A DNA stretch of 64,000 nt. Origin: Pontederia crassipes. Lineage: Eukaryota; Streptophyta; Magnoliopsida; Commelinales; Pontederiaceae. Below the pieces are notes generated by a model. That model saw nothing but the letters and a program-made list of their open reading frames with translations. It had not been told where the DNA came from and searched no databases. Below, in pieces: positions 11,761 through 25,560 of this stretch. The translations under genes and the position numbers were made by a program. The stretch spans positions 23,820,552-23,884,551 of the forward strand of contig CM060183.1 in NCBI GenBank assembly GCA_030549335.1. The letters are read 5' to 3'. Position 1 is the first letter of the stretch; each line of letters begins with the position of its first letter.

Positions 11761-12203
11761 ATTTGTCAAAGGACAATTCTCACAAATTCACCTATTATTA
11801 TATTTTAAAACGATAAAATGTTAAATTATATTTTTTTTATAATGAGTAACAATAATATATATATGCATAAATAGAAGTGTCACATGTAGAGCTCTCATGA
11901 ATACAAGTATAAAATGATAATATTTTAAATATATAGTTAGTTATTAAAAGCACATATGTTTATTTATCCAATTTTTAAAATAATATATTTGTGGCTATAA
12001 ACATGGGGGCTTTCAATTCCCATCAACATACTCGACACTTTCTTTGATGGAAAAAGAGTACGTGCAAACTTATAAATATAAATTTGTACATGATAAAATA
12101 ATAAACACACATACACACACATATATTTATATATAATTTCTCTCTATCTAATAAAAATATTAAATGTTATTATATATATAATGATATATTTAAAAAATTA
12201 GGT

Positions 12204-12246
<43 letters not shown>

Positions 12247-12779
12247 GTTAAAAACTTGCATCTCCCTATCCTAATTATGTTATTTATTTTTTAGGTGATA
12301 TAATGATGATGATGATGATGATGATGATATTTATTGGTAATTATATTAAATATGATTACTTTTTAAATTATATTATTATGATAACTTATATCTACATATT
12401 ATATATAAACAAATGTTAAGATATGATATGAATAAACTTTGATACATACTTTTTGTTGGAATTGTTAAAATAGAATCATGATATTAAAAATTTAGTTGTG
12501 AAAATATATAATGTTGTTTATTTATATTTTAAGTTATAAATTTATAAATATTCTAAATTTTAATAATATATATTCTAATTTAATTTCACATTTATATTAA
12601 TTGCATGAAAACAATTAAATAGATTTATAACAGAAACCATGTGCAATTGATTAGGTTGATTCATGAGAAAAATATTTCATTGATGATTAATAATATTTTG
12701 GCTATAGTTAATAATATTATATGTATAGTATTAAAAGAAAGGATAGATGATGATCCATGCCACTCCCTCATGATATCAT
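11761..12779. other. AT-rich spacer with microsatellites
   Basis: It holds an AT run at about 12208-12243 and an ATG/GAT trinucleotide run at about 12303-12328. 11990-12130 is a diverged copy of 10505-10640. No gene is supported. Confidence 0.6.
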
Positions 12780-13320
12780 AGAATTCAAGCTGGATGGTGT
12801 AAGTGGAGGAAAGCCACTGGAGTTCTTTGTGATAGAAAAATACTCAATAAAGTTAAAGGAAAAATCTATCGTACTGCTATAAGGCCAGTAGTGTTATATG
12901 GTAGTGAATGTTGGGCTATGAAAGAATAACATGAACGTAAAGTGAGGGTAGTCGAAATGAGGATGTTGAGATGGATGTGTGATCATACAAGATTAAATAA
13001 GATTAGGAATGACCATATATGTGAACGAGTCGGAGTGGCTCCTATTAGTGAGAAAATGATAGAGAATCATTTGAGATGGTTTGGTCATGTTCAGAGAAGA
13101 CTATTATATGCGCCAGTAAGAAGAGTAGATCAAATAATCTGGAGTCCGATTAAAAGAAGGAGAGGGAGGCCAATGCGGACACTTGGCGAACTAATAGAGC
13201 AAGATCTATTGGTGAATAATATACCGAAAGGTTTGGTTACTAATAAAGCGGAATGACGTCGTATGATCCATGTAGCCGACCCCACCTAGTGGGATAAGGT
13301 TTTATTGTTATTGTTGTTGT
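12780..13320 (+). pseudogene. LINE (non-LTR retrotransposon) 3' end, truncated and broken
   Basis: One frame (12786-13256) reads as the C-terminal tail of a plant LINE reverse-transcriptase protein: [11 protein letters not shown], then [31 protein letters not shown] and LRWFGHVQRR. The last two are signature phrases of this tail. The frame has a TAA at 12927-12929 and a TGA at 13254-13256 where the family has tryptophan; after it the expected final RRMIHVADPT reads on to a stop. The element ends in a TTG/TTA-rich tail near 13300-13320. The reverse-transcriptase core and endonuclease are missing, as expected from 5' truncation on insertion. It is inactive. Confidence 0.85.
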
Positions 13321-14142
13321 TAGTTTTGATATGATGAATAATGAAGTATATTATTAAAATAAACAATGAAATGTAATTGGTTCAAAATTAATTATAACTT
13401 GAATAAGGGTAATTGGAGTTGTTTAATTTAGTCCTACATTTAAAGCTTATAATATAAAAAGAGATGGAATAGACTATAAAAAAATGTAGATTTACAAACA
13501 TGGTAGCTATATATTTGTATTAAGTCAATCAATATCAATTTAGAACTTAAGTAAGATACATGAGATTGATAATAAAATAAAAAGTAAATAAGTTTTAATA
13601 CTCATGTATATATAAGCTAAATATAATGTTTATATTTCATATCTATATTGTATTAGAAGGAACAAAAAATATTCACATATTATAATATATATTTCATATA
13701 TTTTTCGAATGATGTATAAAAAAAATAGATTTACATATTATAATATGAGTTAATTTAGGATGCAATCACAATATAGGATTGTACACTTTAGGCAAACAAA
13801 TTGACATTATATATGATGACACAACCAATATGAATCATTGGATCAAAATTTTTAGTCCCACGTTCAAAACTCACTAAATCTTAAAAAAAGTTTTTAAATG
13901 AGAACACATATCAAATATAAAAATTTGATTAAGAATGATTTATGACTAATTTAATGATAATATTAAAATAAGTTTTAGTCAATTATTTGTTTTAATTATT
14001 AAAATAAATGTTATCAACATTAAATATATTATTTTAGTTTTATTAAGACAATGAAGTAACATGTTATATTCAAATTAAATATTTTTATATATTCTTAAAT
14101 ATAATATTATATATATCTGTGTGATTATATATATATATATTA
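13321..14142. other. AT-rich spacer, nothing recognised
   Basis: No supported frame, RNA or terminal repeat. Confidence 0.6.
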
Positions 14143-14205
14143 AGGAGATATAAGTAAAATGAAGGTGTCCCCTGTTTAAAGGAGGGACATTGTATCTCTT
14201 ATATT
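14143..14205. repeat. Isolated MULE-type terminal hairpin
   Basis: AAAATGAAGGTGTCCCCTG followed by an AAAGGAGGGAC half resembles the inward reading of the right end of the MULE at 6772-9256. No partner end with a target duplication was found nearby, so it may be a solo end or a chance likeness. Confidence 0.3.
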
Positions 14206-14657
14206 TTTATTCATTGGATTAGAAATTTATGAATCTTATTTCGTTCATTTTCAGGGACATACACATTAAGTCCGATTAGATTATTATCCTAAAAGTTCAA
14301 CGACTATTTGATGTATATTTTTTAAAATTACAATAATAAATCATAACGGACTAATTAATATCACAATCATATTTCATATCTATATTGTATTATAAAGAAT
14401 AAAATATACTCAGAGAAATCCAAATGACGAATAAAAAGAGATAAATTTATGTATTAATAATAATCCACATTATATTTGAGAGAGGGAAGGGATAAATGCT
14501 ATTGGCACACACAAAATAATATTTTTAAAATTACTTTTAAATACTATATTATGTATATATAATGACAACATGAATAAACTAAATATTAATTTATGTAAAT
14601 ATATCGTATATTCTTTTAGTTTCTCATGTAAATATTATCAAACGCTAAAAAGTAACA
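14206..14657. other. AT-rich spacer, nothing recognised
   Basis: No gene is supported. The base just before the next element is A, as expected for a Helitron A/T target. Confidence 0.5.
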
Positions 14658-17598
14658 TCTATACTATATTAAAAGCAAGGAAGTTTGGAAGGAGAGCTTG
14701 ACATTTGGGAAAAGTAGAAAGTGACAAGTGTCCTTAAGAATGATAATTAATTAGAATATTATTTTGATGAAAAAATTATTTGTCACTCATTTTTTTAAAT
14801 CAGTTATAGATAACTAATTAGGATATTAGTATATATATTATAATATTATGAAGTTAGTTAGCTACATAATAATTTTGAATATAATATATATATCCTACCT
14901 TATCTTATATCTATACTATATTAATATTAATATAGTATAAGAATAAATATGAATGATATAATATGATGACATTTGGCCCCATGTGTAATAGATATAATTA
15001 TTATTTATATGATATAATAGATATAATAGATATATATTCATATTATCTCTAAGTTAATTATATTATCATTTTATATAAGTAGTATTACTTTATGTCTGTA
15101 TACTATATTGAAGGAATAATAAGCATGAAGAAAATGATATTCTATCTATATATTATTAAAAGGAAGGTAGCATTGAAGGAGAGTGTGACAAATGTCTCTA
15201 TAAATTAATAGTATGTTAAAAAAAAATCAGTCACAAATATAAAATGTATATATATGATTTTATTATATATAAAAGTAATTGAATGTCAACAAAATCGTGC
15301 CCTCTTATTAGCAATCATTTCCACTATTTCTGTATATAATGCCACCCATTAGTCATCCTCTCCATCTTCGTAGCCATTGTTTCCACTTCTCATGCAATAT
15401 AGATGGTTAATTATTTAATAATTGTTTATTAATGGTAAAATAATAAATCATTGGATAGTTACATAGGGTGGTTTATTTAACTAATCTCACAATTCCCTAT
15501 AAATAAGATTCCAAATGAACTCTATCCACAATCCATCGAGAGGATAAATATTTATTCAATTTATCTTATTGTTATGTCTTGAAAGACTTTAACTTTTGAG
15601 ATTATCCTAATAAATTATTATCTGATCCTGAGAGTCTAATTTACACCTTATTAAGAGTATACAAATATTTCTCTTTGTTGCACTGAAGTAAAAACATAAT
15701 TATGTCATAACTTATATTAGTTATTTTTTAATTTTATTATCTATATTATCTTGCACTACATAGTTCAGATTCTCTTAGATATATGGCATTATATTTTGAC
15801 ATTCTCAATATTCTTAATTGTTTAGTTTGTTATAGTATCTTTATTTAAATTATCTCTTCATATTGTTTAAATTAATTTTGGATGCAGTTAGTGAAGACGA
15901 TGTGCAACTACCGCAACCAATAAATATCATGGTGAGAATTAATAACTTGCTTACAATAAATATTATATTTAAATCATATTACAATATGAAATGAAAATTT
16001 TACTTCTATTGGGTTTTGTTTTTTTTAAAATACATATTTGTCATAGAACCATTTGTTTATTGTCACATTCTATTTTTTTATCTATATATATTATTTTTCT
16101 ATTATTACGAATACTTACGTATAGACAAAAATATTATAGTAACTTCATATTTACCAATAAGTAAATGAAAAAAATTAATATTTTACCATATATTTTTATG
16201 ATCACATTTTTTTAGAAAAATAATATTTGCTTTAGAACTTCCCAGAGTAATCATAATATATAATAATATGACTAGGTAATTATACATCAATTATTCTCGA
16301 TATGTCAATCTATTTTATCTTAAGCACGGATCTCTTTGTTTTATCATCTCTCTATTTATAGTTATAAATGCCTTAGTAGTTATAACTGACAATTTGACAT
16401 GTTATAAATATTGATGACGAAACAAACTTTACTTGATCTCTCTCTCTCCTATTTTTACAAGATAGATCTCAATTTTAATGAAATTTGTAATTTCGTAATT
16501 GGATTTTCATTTTGTAAAAATATTGATTAATTTAAGCATACATATATTTAGAAGTTCTTTTACATTTTTTGACCAGCCTATTTTTTATTATAAATTAATT
16601 GACTATCAATGTTTAACATTTATGAATTTATTTACTTTAAAAATTAATAATTGTCAGTTTGTACCAATTTCTATTTAATTTATCACCATTTCCATTTCTG
16701 TTACTAGCTATTTTTGTATTATATTTTTAAATTATTTTGTTCCATTCCTCATGAAAATATATGTTTCATAAATTTTATATTTTTTTAGTTTTTATTCCAT
16801 GAAAATTAATATACGTGCATAACTATATATCATGATAAATTTTTTACATATTCCAAGGGATTGATATATTGAAAATGGTGTTTGAAGAAGGAAAGATACA
16901 TTACTCTCACTATGTTATAGATATTCTTATCTTTTTTTTAATTTGTCTTTGTGATATGGCAGGGATTGGATGATATAATATATTATGTTGACATAAACAC
17001 GGATAATTTATCATGCATTATTTTTGCATATAAATAAAAGTTACTAGGCTTTGAAAGAAATTAAGATTTATCAATTTTGAATTATTATATTTTACACCGT
17101 TGAATCATACGCCACTTTTGTAAGAAAAAAAATTACTTTATAAAAAAAATATTTGATAGATTACTCTAAAATAAAAGTTAAATTGCTTGCATCTGGACTC
17201 CATTGAAAGGTTATAGTGATATCCATGATTTACATGTTGCATGCAAAATTATATTTGAAGAATGAAAGATATATGATGTCACTATTTTACAGATATTCTT
17301 ACCTTTTTTTTTTCTTTTTTACATGTCATGGCTTAATTGAGAGCATGGGATAAACATATTAGTTTACATTCAACTTTTATATTAATTTTGATCATGTATT
17401 TTTTCACATATATTTACATATATTAATTATGTACGAGCAATTACTTAAGAAAATTAATGTTGATGAGAAGAAATTATTTGATAATTATTTTTATGCTTTA
17501 TTTATTGATAGTTGTATATTTTTATGATTAATATAAGTTTTAAATATTTTATATATTAAATTTATTATGCCCCGTGCATCGCACCGGTGTTACACTAG
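14658..17598 (+). mobile_element. Non-autonomous Helitron, 2.9 kb
   Basis: The 5' end reads TCTATACTATATTAAAAGC and follows an A. The 3' end has a short hairpin (CCGTGCATCGCACCGG) followed by GTGTTACACTAG and then T. This is the standard Helitron pattern: 5' TC, 3' hairpin plus CTRR, insertion between A and T, no target duplication. Fragments such as GTTAGTGAAGACGATGTG near 15890 look exon-like, but no Rep or helicase is present. It would need an autonomous relative, such as the one at 20637, to move. A 28-bp perfect palindrome lies inside, at 14912-14939. Confidence 0.75.
14912..14939. repeat. Perfect 28-bp palindrome
   Basis: The sequence is its own reverse complement and is centred between 14925 and 14926. 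Each half begins TATACTATATTAA, the same wording as the Helitron 5' terminus. Confidence 0.85.
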
Positions 17599-18172
17599 TA
17601 TTATAAAAAAATATAACCAAGGTGAGGATTTGCATTGAATTAACTTATGATTAACTTAAAAATTTTCCATTCCTAATCAAATAATAATATTAAATATATA
17701 TTACATATATTTCTTATTAAAATAAATGCTATCAACATCAAATATACACTTTTAGTTATACTAGATTTTAACTTTAATCATTATTTATATTTAATACATA
17801 CATAACATGCATATATACATACGCCTTAAAGAGAGTTAAAAGTTGGATGTAACCCTATCATGAAGCCATGTAATATGATCTAGATAATTGATTTTTCAAA
17901 GTTAGACATGTATGATAAAAAGTAATATTAATTAATTTTTAAGAATGAAAGATATAATTATTCATATAGATTATTGGAAGAAAGTTATAACTATTAATTA
18001 TATATTTAAAATAAATAATTATAAAATACACTTAATCAAAAAAATGAATGCATTGTGGTGGACATTTTCTAAAAAATAATCAACAAAAAATATAATTAAC
18101 TATAAATTATAAAAAAATATAAATAATAAAAGAATTTACATATCATTATTGTCTTTGTCATTTCATCATCAA
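17599..18172. other. AT-rich spacer, nothing recognised
   Basis: No gene, RNA or terminal repeat is supported here. Confidence 0.5.
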
Positions 18173-18854
18173 TCTCTCTCTCTATTAAATGGAAAGGTAG
18201 AAGTTGACTTATGACACTATTTCATTAAGTCACATATATTGATTAAAATATTTAAATGATTTTGACACTCTATATAATAATTTAATTTATTTATGTTATA
18301 TATTTTTAAATATATATAGCATGTCAAATATGAAAATTTTACATTGTCACATAGAAAATGAAATAGATAAAGTAAAAAGTAAAATAATAGACATTGTTAA
18401 AAATATTAAAAAAATAGTATTTATTTAATTCTAAGATATGATGTTGTTAAAAAAATATAGATATCAATTGCTATTTATATTAATATTATATCAAAATTAG
18501 AAAATATATAGCTTGAAATGAGAAGTCATGGTGTTTCTATATTGTCATATGTAAATTAACATAAATAAAATAAAAAAAAATTAAGTAATAGATGTTAACA
18601 AAATAACGAAGTTAAATGGGGCAAAGATAGAGTATGAAATAATTAAAAATAAAATAGAATGTAATATATTTTTTAAAAAATTAATTTCAAATAAATTTAT
18701 TATAACATATTTACATATATAAATTTCTAAGGCGAGAAAATGAATAGATAGTCTATAAATTTTATATCAAAATAAAATTTCTTATTTTATAATCAATATT
18801 TATAAATATATCAATTTTTATGTCCTCCGCACATCGCGCAGATCATCATACTAG
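18173..18854 (+). mobile_element. Small Helitron, 0.7 kb
   Basis: The 3' end reads CCTCCGCACATCGCGCAGATCATCATA then CTAG (18851-18854) and T. The 5' end (TCTATTAAATGGAAAGGTAG, then TTGACTTATGACAC) resembles the other Helitron starts. It appears inserted at the very start of the next Helitron, whose 5' wording (TATATAAAAGTAGAG) follows directly. Confidence 0.5.
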
Positions 18855-20636
18855 TATATATAAAAGTAGAGATAAAAGTACAAGAGCCGATAGCGCGACA
18901 AGTGGCGAAACATTATAATGACACGTGTCAAATAATAATAATTAACATAATTAACAAATCTAAATCTAAAAAATAAAATTAATCTTATTTTCGGAATTAA
19001 AAAAATAAGATAAAATAATAATTCAGTTTAAATCTAAAAAATAAAACTAATCTTAGAAATAAAACTAATCTCAGAAAGTTTGTTGCATAAGATAACAATA
19101 TATAAAACTCAATATTAATAATATACAATACATGAAAAGTGAGATAAATAGTATTATTTTAAAATTAATCTTAAATTATTTGAGTATGATTGAAATAAAT
19201 ATTATTTTCTTTCTAAAAGATATTATGTAAGTAAAAAAAATTTGTTATTTTCGAAATTTTAAAATAATATAAAATAAAAATTCAATTTAATTCAAATTAA
19301 GATTAATCTTTTCTTTTTATCCATTTGAGTATATTAAAATAAATTATTTTCCTTCTAAAAGATATTTTGTAAGTATTTTTTATTTTCAAAATTTAAATTT
19401 AAAACAAATAATTCAATTTGAGTCAAATTAAGATTAATCTTTCTTCTTTTATCAAATTGAGTAGGATTAAAAGTAAATATAAATAATTTTATAATAGTAT
19501 GTTATATAACGTAATAAAATTAAAAGAAATAATTTGTTATTCCCGGAAGAAAAAATTTATAAATAAATAATTTAATTTGAGTCAAATTAAGTTTAATATT
19601 TCATTATATCAATTTGGGCATGATTACAAGTAAAAATAATTCCTGTTTTAAAAAATATTTTTGTCATTTTTTGGAATTAAAAAAATAATTTAATTGTAGT
19701 AAAATTTAAATTAGCCTTTCTTCTTTTACCAATTTGAGTATGATTAAAAGGAAATAAATACTATCTTATAATAGTTTGTTATATAAGGTAACAAAAGTAA
19801 AATAAATAACTCGTTACTTTAGGAATTTTAAATAAATAATTCAATTTGTGTGAAATTAGTATTAATATTTCATTTTTATCAATTTGAGTATTATTACAAG
19901 TAAAAATAATTCTTTTTAAAACATAGTTTGTTATTTTCGGAATTAAAAAATAATTTAAATTATATAATTCAATTTGAGTCATATTAATATTAATATTAAT
20001 ATTTAAGATAATAATCTCAATTTAATCTCAATATATATATATAATTCTAATAACATGGAAAGAAATCAAATACGTACTAATCAAATCAATGATCCTTAGA
20101 TAATTTTAATTTCTTTTAAATTTTATTAGATAAATCTAAGTTGATTAGAAATATCATTCGAATAGACAAAGAATTATATTTATTCTTATATATACATTAT
20201 CCCGAAGACATCATAATATTTAATACTTATAATAACTATTTTATTCATAATTAAAAAATAATATAGTATAAGAACAATTTATTATAATACTAATTTTTAT
20301 TTAAAATCCTAATCCCAATAAGTAATAATTATATTTTTATTTGAAATTAGAAAAATGTATAATAAAAGTTTGCCACAATCCTAATTTATTTCAAATCATA
20401 ATCCTAATATGTGTGCAAGAATTCATACGTTAGTTTTATCCTAATATTTTATAATAATAATATTTCTCCTAATCTTAGCACATATGATTGAAAAATCAAT
20501 CTATCTCTTAGAGTTATTGTATGCATAATTATTTGTTAACTATGACTATTACCAATGTATTCATAATATCCGAAGACATATCTTAATATTTATAATATTG
20601 TACTTTTCGGAATTAAAAAATAATGTATAATAAAAG
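18855..20636 (+). mobile_element. Left part of an older Helitron split by the autonomous Helitron
   Basis: It starts TATATATAAAAGTAGAG and goes on to GACACGTGTCA, a common Helitron 5' pattern. The stretch 18915-19060 recurs at 34165-34290, on the other side of the autonomous element. The body (19100-20000) is a chain of diverged repeats of a phrase meaning roughly 'TCAATTTGAGTC...AAATTA' every 150-200 bp. No gene is seen. Its right part is 33969-34973. Confidence 0.5.
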
Positions 20637-20708
20637 TCTATACTATATTAAAAGCAAGAAAGTTTGGAACGAGAGTTTGACATTTGGCAAAAGGATAAAG
20701 TGTCATGT

Positions 20709-21226
20709 GTCCATAATTTTGACAAATAAATCTTAATTCTTATAATGTACAGATATGTGGTATAAATTATTTGCATGTGATATGTGTTACAATATGATGC
20801 TACGTGGAATATTCATGCATGCATATTTATTTAAGAATTATACTCTAAATAAACAATTAATATAATTTTATACATTTATCATTATTTATTCTAAGAATTA
20901 ATGAGCAATATCATTTAATGTTTTTTATTTTAGATAAAAATAAGCAAATATTGTAATGTGTCCATACGTCCATAATTTTGACAAATAAATCTTAATTCTT
21001 ATAATGTACTAATATATGGTATAAATTATTTGCATGTAATATGTGTTACAATATGATGCTACGCGGAATATTCATGCATGCATATTTATTTAAGAATTAT
21101 GCTCTAAATAAACAATTAATATAATTTTATGCATTTATCATTATTCATTCTAAGAATTAATGAGCAATATCATTTAATGTTTTTTATTTTAGATAAAAAT
21201 AAGCAAATATTGTAATGTGTCCATAC
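20709..21226. repeat. 259-bp tandem duplication near the Helitron 5' end
   Basis: GTCCATAATTTTGACAAAT starts at about 20709 and again at 20968. The whole 259-bp unit, including GCATGCATATTTATTTAAG, is repeated with few changes. A third partial copy occurs at about 25830-25940, followed at 25945-26050 by a copy of 21390-21490. Confidence 0.85.
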
Positions 21227-21805
21227 AATTGAGGAGATAGAATTATAATTTTTTTATAATTATAATATAAACATTTAACTATGATTGTATATAAGTTAGA
21301 CTTGGATGGAACTACAAATAATATTTATTTCAAAAATTTTATCTTGAAAAATAAACATTTGTAAATGGCACGATGTCCATGACTATATAGGAATACACGT
21401 GCATGATTGTGCGTGCACCTATGAATGTTCCAAGTGGTGAAGTAATGGGAACTGTAACGTGTGCAATATAATAACTAACAAATTGTCCATTCTTTTTTTT
21501 TCTCATTCATATTTATATAGATACAAATTAATGATAACCGCTTCAAGCAAACTTATCCAATCAACATAATGGTTGATAACCGCATGGAAAGAAAACTGAA
21601 CGCTTTCTTAGAATATTATCGTGTGATACGTGTGATAAGCAAATGACAACAGTGCTAAGAAAACAATGGTTGTCTTAGCATAGAAGAAAACAGTGGTAAG
21701 ATGTTTTTCCCTGTTATATTTTTTTATTGTATGTGTATTCTTCTTATCTGGACTAAGTGAAATTTAAATGTTTCTTTAATTATTTTTTAGCATTGCTCCT
21801 GTATT

Positions 21806-24431
21806 ATGATGTCGAGGATGGATTTTGTTAACGATATCAATCAATCTAAGATACATTGGAATATTAAAGTGTGTGTTTTGAGATTATGGCAAGTTTCATC
21901 ACGAGAAAATCCGAATAGCATTATCTCGGTTGAAATGATCTTACAAGATGAAAAGGTAGGTAATCTTTTAATGTTTTATATATATATTTATAACATATGT
22001 TTCAATAAGCCTTCAATTCATTTCTTTACTGTCTTTTCCAAATACATTGCTGGGAGTCCTACGTGATATAAATATAGTACATATTTTTTATGATTCTTTT
22101 ACCATTTTCATTACTATAATTTTATCATTCTATTTTTAAAAAAATAAGGTAATTTAATTATACATGCATTTAGATGGTATGGATACTTTATGTATGGCAC
22201 TTATATTTTTTTTTACAATGTTACATTATTTTAACAATACTCATGATATATTATTTTGTTTTTTTAACAGGGAGCTTGCATTCATGCAACAATCAACATA
22301 CCAACAATTCATTTATTTAAATAAAAAATAAATGAGTTAGGTTTGTACATGATTAAAAATTTTTTGGTAGGATCAAACAAGTCATACTTCAAGAGCACAA
22401 GACACAACCACAAGTTGATTTTCACTCAGAGAACAAGTATCATGCAAATAGAGGACTCAACTTTTCCCATGGAGATATTTGACTTGCGTCCTTATATGCA
22501 ATTGGTCAATGATGTCAAAATTGATGAAAATGAATTATTTGGTGATTATATTTTTACTCTTAAAATTTTTAAGAATTTTTAATATGTATATTTTTTATCT
22601 TTAAAATTATTTTAATTTATTGTAGATGTCATAGGACGAATTGTAAGTCGTAGTGAAGTTCAACAATGCAAAATGGATAACAAATCCAATATCTTCATGA
22701 ATGTAGAATTGGAAGATTATGAGTGAGTTTTTGTACATATTTTAATTATGTAATTCATAAATTTAGTGTCTGTACTAAATTTTATATTTTGTAAGCTCAA
22801 GAAAAATAGGATCTCGACTACCTTTTGGGGAGAATTTGTAGATCAAATTCTAGCTGAGTTAAATACATCCACCTAACAATCCATTATTGTTGTGATGCAG
22901 CTAATAAGGGCTCGCAAATTTAGAGGTATTAAAGTTTTTTAATATATTTTGTTGTGACTTTTTTCTATTTGTGTATATGATTGAGTAATAAATTAAATTA
23001 TTTCAGATAAATATTCAGTACACAACACATGGCATGCATCAAAGCTTTGGATAAATTCTGATCTTTCACAAGTTATTAATTTTAAATCCATGTTTTAATA
23101 CATTTTAATATTTATTTCATATTCCTATTTTCCTCATATATTGTTAGATTTAAATGGATGTTAGTGCATGTTATTTCTAAATTTTTTATATGAGCAAATG
23201 CAGATTACTACATGAACAAGGAGAAACTTCAGAAATCATCACTCAAATATCATCACAACAAAATTATCCTATCTCCAAAGAGTTATCATCTAAACTGGTG
23301 GAAGTTGTAACTATTCAAGAATTGCTTCAATGCTTACCGGTTTTGTTTTTTTATATAATTCTCATTGGTATTTTAGTTTCGTTTTGCACAATAAAATTAA
23401 ATATTTCATTTCAGGAAAAAAACTTTTGGATTGTCGCCAAAATAGTTCATTTGGAATTAGAAAAGGAATGGTCATACATAGGATGCAAAAGATACTAAAA
23501 AAGGTTGATAAAGTTGGCAGCAAATTTTATTGCAAGAAATGTGATCGTATTGACACTTCAATTACTCATAAGTATGTATCATAAAATTTGATAAAAATAT
23601 AATTGTATAAAATATATGTTCATTTTATATATTTTCTTCTTTAGATATAAACTTCAAGTGCGTGTAATGGATGGTACTGGATTTATTTCATTATTACTTT
23701 GGGACCGTGAATCCATGTAGCTCATCCAAAAGACTGCAACAGAAGTGAAGGAAAATGCATTACAGGTAGTATTTTAAAATTATTTATTTCACTTATTTTA
23801 TTTTCCTTCATTGAATAATATTGCACTTTTTTAGACTTCTGACATTGACGATGATTGCTATCCGATGGAGCTTGATACTATTCTGGACAAAACATTTATG
23901 TTCAAAGTAGTTGTTAAGATTTCAAACATTGAAACACATGATGAAGTTTACAATGTCATAAAACTTCGTGAGGATGAAAAACTTATAAAGCAATATAGTT
24001 ATTCAAAACATCAACAAGAATTCATTGTAAGTACACGTGGTCTTTACTCATGTATAAATATTTTATTTTTATGTTTCTGTTATTGACAATTTATGTTGGT
24101 TTTATAGGATCCAGCCTTGGATGAAGAAGATTTTTCATGTAACATCAAAGAATTTAAGGTTAGTATATACTTCATTATAAATTTCACCTCATTATTATAT
24201 TGAATTGCACATCATATTAGATTGTGTGTTGTTGAAGTTTTTATTTTAAATTTTAATTATTTGCAGGATTCAACTTCTGATAGTGAAATGTTATCTCCAT
24301 CTAAAAAGAAGGCTAAATGTTTGATTGAGGATAATGCAAGATCAATACTAAATCTTGATGATGGTCCAGATTCCCAACTTTCAATCAACAAAGTCAAGAG
24401 AGTGATGGTCGAAAAAGAGAAAGACTGTTAA
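21806..24431 (+). pseudogene. Helitron RPA70-like single-strand DNA binding protein, broken
   Basis: Plant Helitrons often carry a gene like replication protein A large subunit, thought to bind the displaced single strand. Exon 1 (21806-21955) gives MDFVNDINQSKIHWNIKVCVLRLW, the first OB fold. Later exons include 22271-22541, 22626-22722, about 22800-22925, 23007-23096, 23203-23337, 23415-23570, 23645-23765, 23835-24028, 24108-24159 and 24267-24431, most with GT-AG borders. Recognisable pieces are VIGRIVSRSEV, ISTTFWGEFVDQI and a zinc-ribbon part ending FYCKKCDRID. In-frame stops lie at 22322, 22874, 23496 and 23718. One of the four zinc cysteines is tyrosine at 23493-23495. The last exons are an acidic-lysine tail. 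It is non-functional as read, unless sequencing errors explain four stops. Confidence 0.8.
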
Positions 24432-25329
24432 TTAGTGTTCTATTTAACTTAGAGTGTTATGCTATTAGCAAGTTACATTTTCTCCAAGAAACACTTATGT
24501 GATGACTGCATTTTATACACATTATATGGATAATAGTTGTTTGTTTAAATTCATTTTATTTTATTTTTGTCAAATATATGTATGATAATATATGCCATCA
24601 GTGTTTAGATGGAGGATAATAACAATGGAGGCAACGTCAATTTTCAAATACAATTCAAATTATAGTAAATAAACTTACTTCACTCTTTAATTATAATAAC
24701 TCATGAACCTTTTAAGTTAAATTGCAATTTATCGCATGAGTCATGATATAGTTGATAATTTGGACTTGATCAATCGATAGCATTAGTTAGGTTCTTTTTA
24801 AAGTACAATTTATTCTAAAAAAATGGACCACGTTGCATGAGTAAAACTTTAAATATTATTTTCCTAACAATAATAAATAGTAATATAACATATATGCATT
24901 AAATATATATTAATATTATGTAAAGTCAAGTGTTATAACATATTCAGAGCATGCCTCTTCTGTCAAGATCGAAATAAAATAAAAAATACAAGTATTAACA
25001 ATGATCAGAATGTGAGTGTATAAAATTTGTCATAAACTACTTAAACACATGCAACAGTCTACAATATATAATGAACATGGTAGAGAACCCATGTAATGCT
25101 ATGTAACTATACTACATAGCAAATATTAATATAATGGTATGATAATGGAAATATAGTTATATACATTGTTGGAAATTAGTATTTTAGTTTTAAAATATTT
25201 TAATGTAGGACGTGCTTATTGAATCTAACGTCATAGTTATAATACTGAGATATGGATTTGTAACCGTTAGCTGCAAAAGTGAACTTCAAGTAAACAAGCA
25301 TTAATAAAATATCACTACATAGTTGGATT
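24432..25329. other. Non-coding interior of the Helitron
   Basis: AT-rich spacer between the RPA pseudogene and its truncated second copy. No frame or repeat is recognised. Confidence 0.5.
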
Positions 25330-25560
25330 GTATTCCTATGGGTATTTCAGCATGGAAGACAACAATGGTAAGAGAAATATTATCTTTCCTTTGTTTAGTA
25401 ATATTTGACACATTTTGTTATTATCTTAACTTATTGTGTTATTAATAATTTTTTCCTCTTATTTCTAGCATTGTTTCACTTCAAGTATGGATTTTATTAA
25501 TGATATCATTCAACATCAGGGTGTGTTGTGAGATTATGTACACGATGAAAAAGGTATGTT
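25330..25560 (+). pseudogene. Second, truncated RPA first exon
   Basis: A TTTCTAG acceptor-like site precedes the phrase CATTGTTTCACTTCAAGTATGGATTTTATTAATGATATCATTCAA, which repeats the start of the RPA gene at 21792-21845 (MDFINDII in place of MDFVNDIN). It then loses about 60 bp and ends in GATGAAAAAGGTA like the first copy. The upstream text (GGAAGACAACAATGGTAAG) also echoes 21680-21705. It is too short to code for a working protein and marks an internal duplication within the element. Confidence 0.6.
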
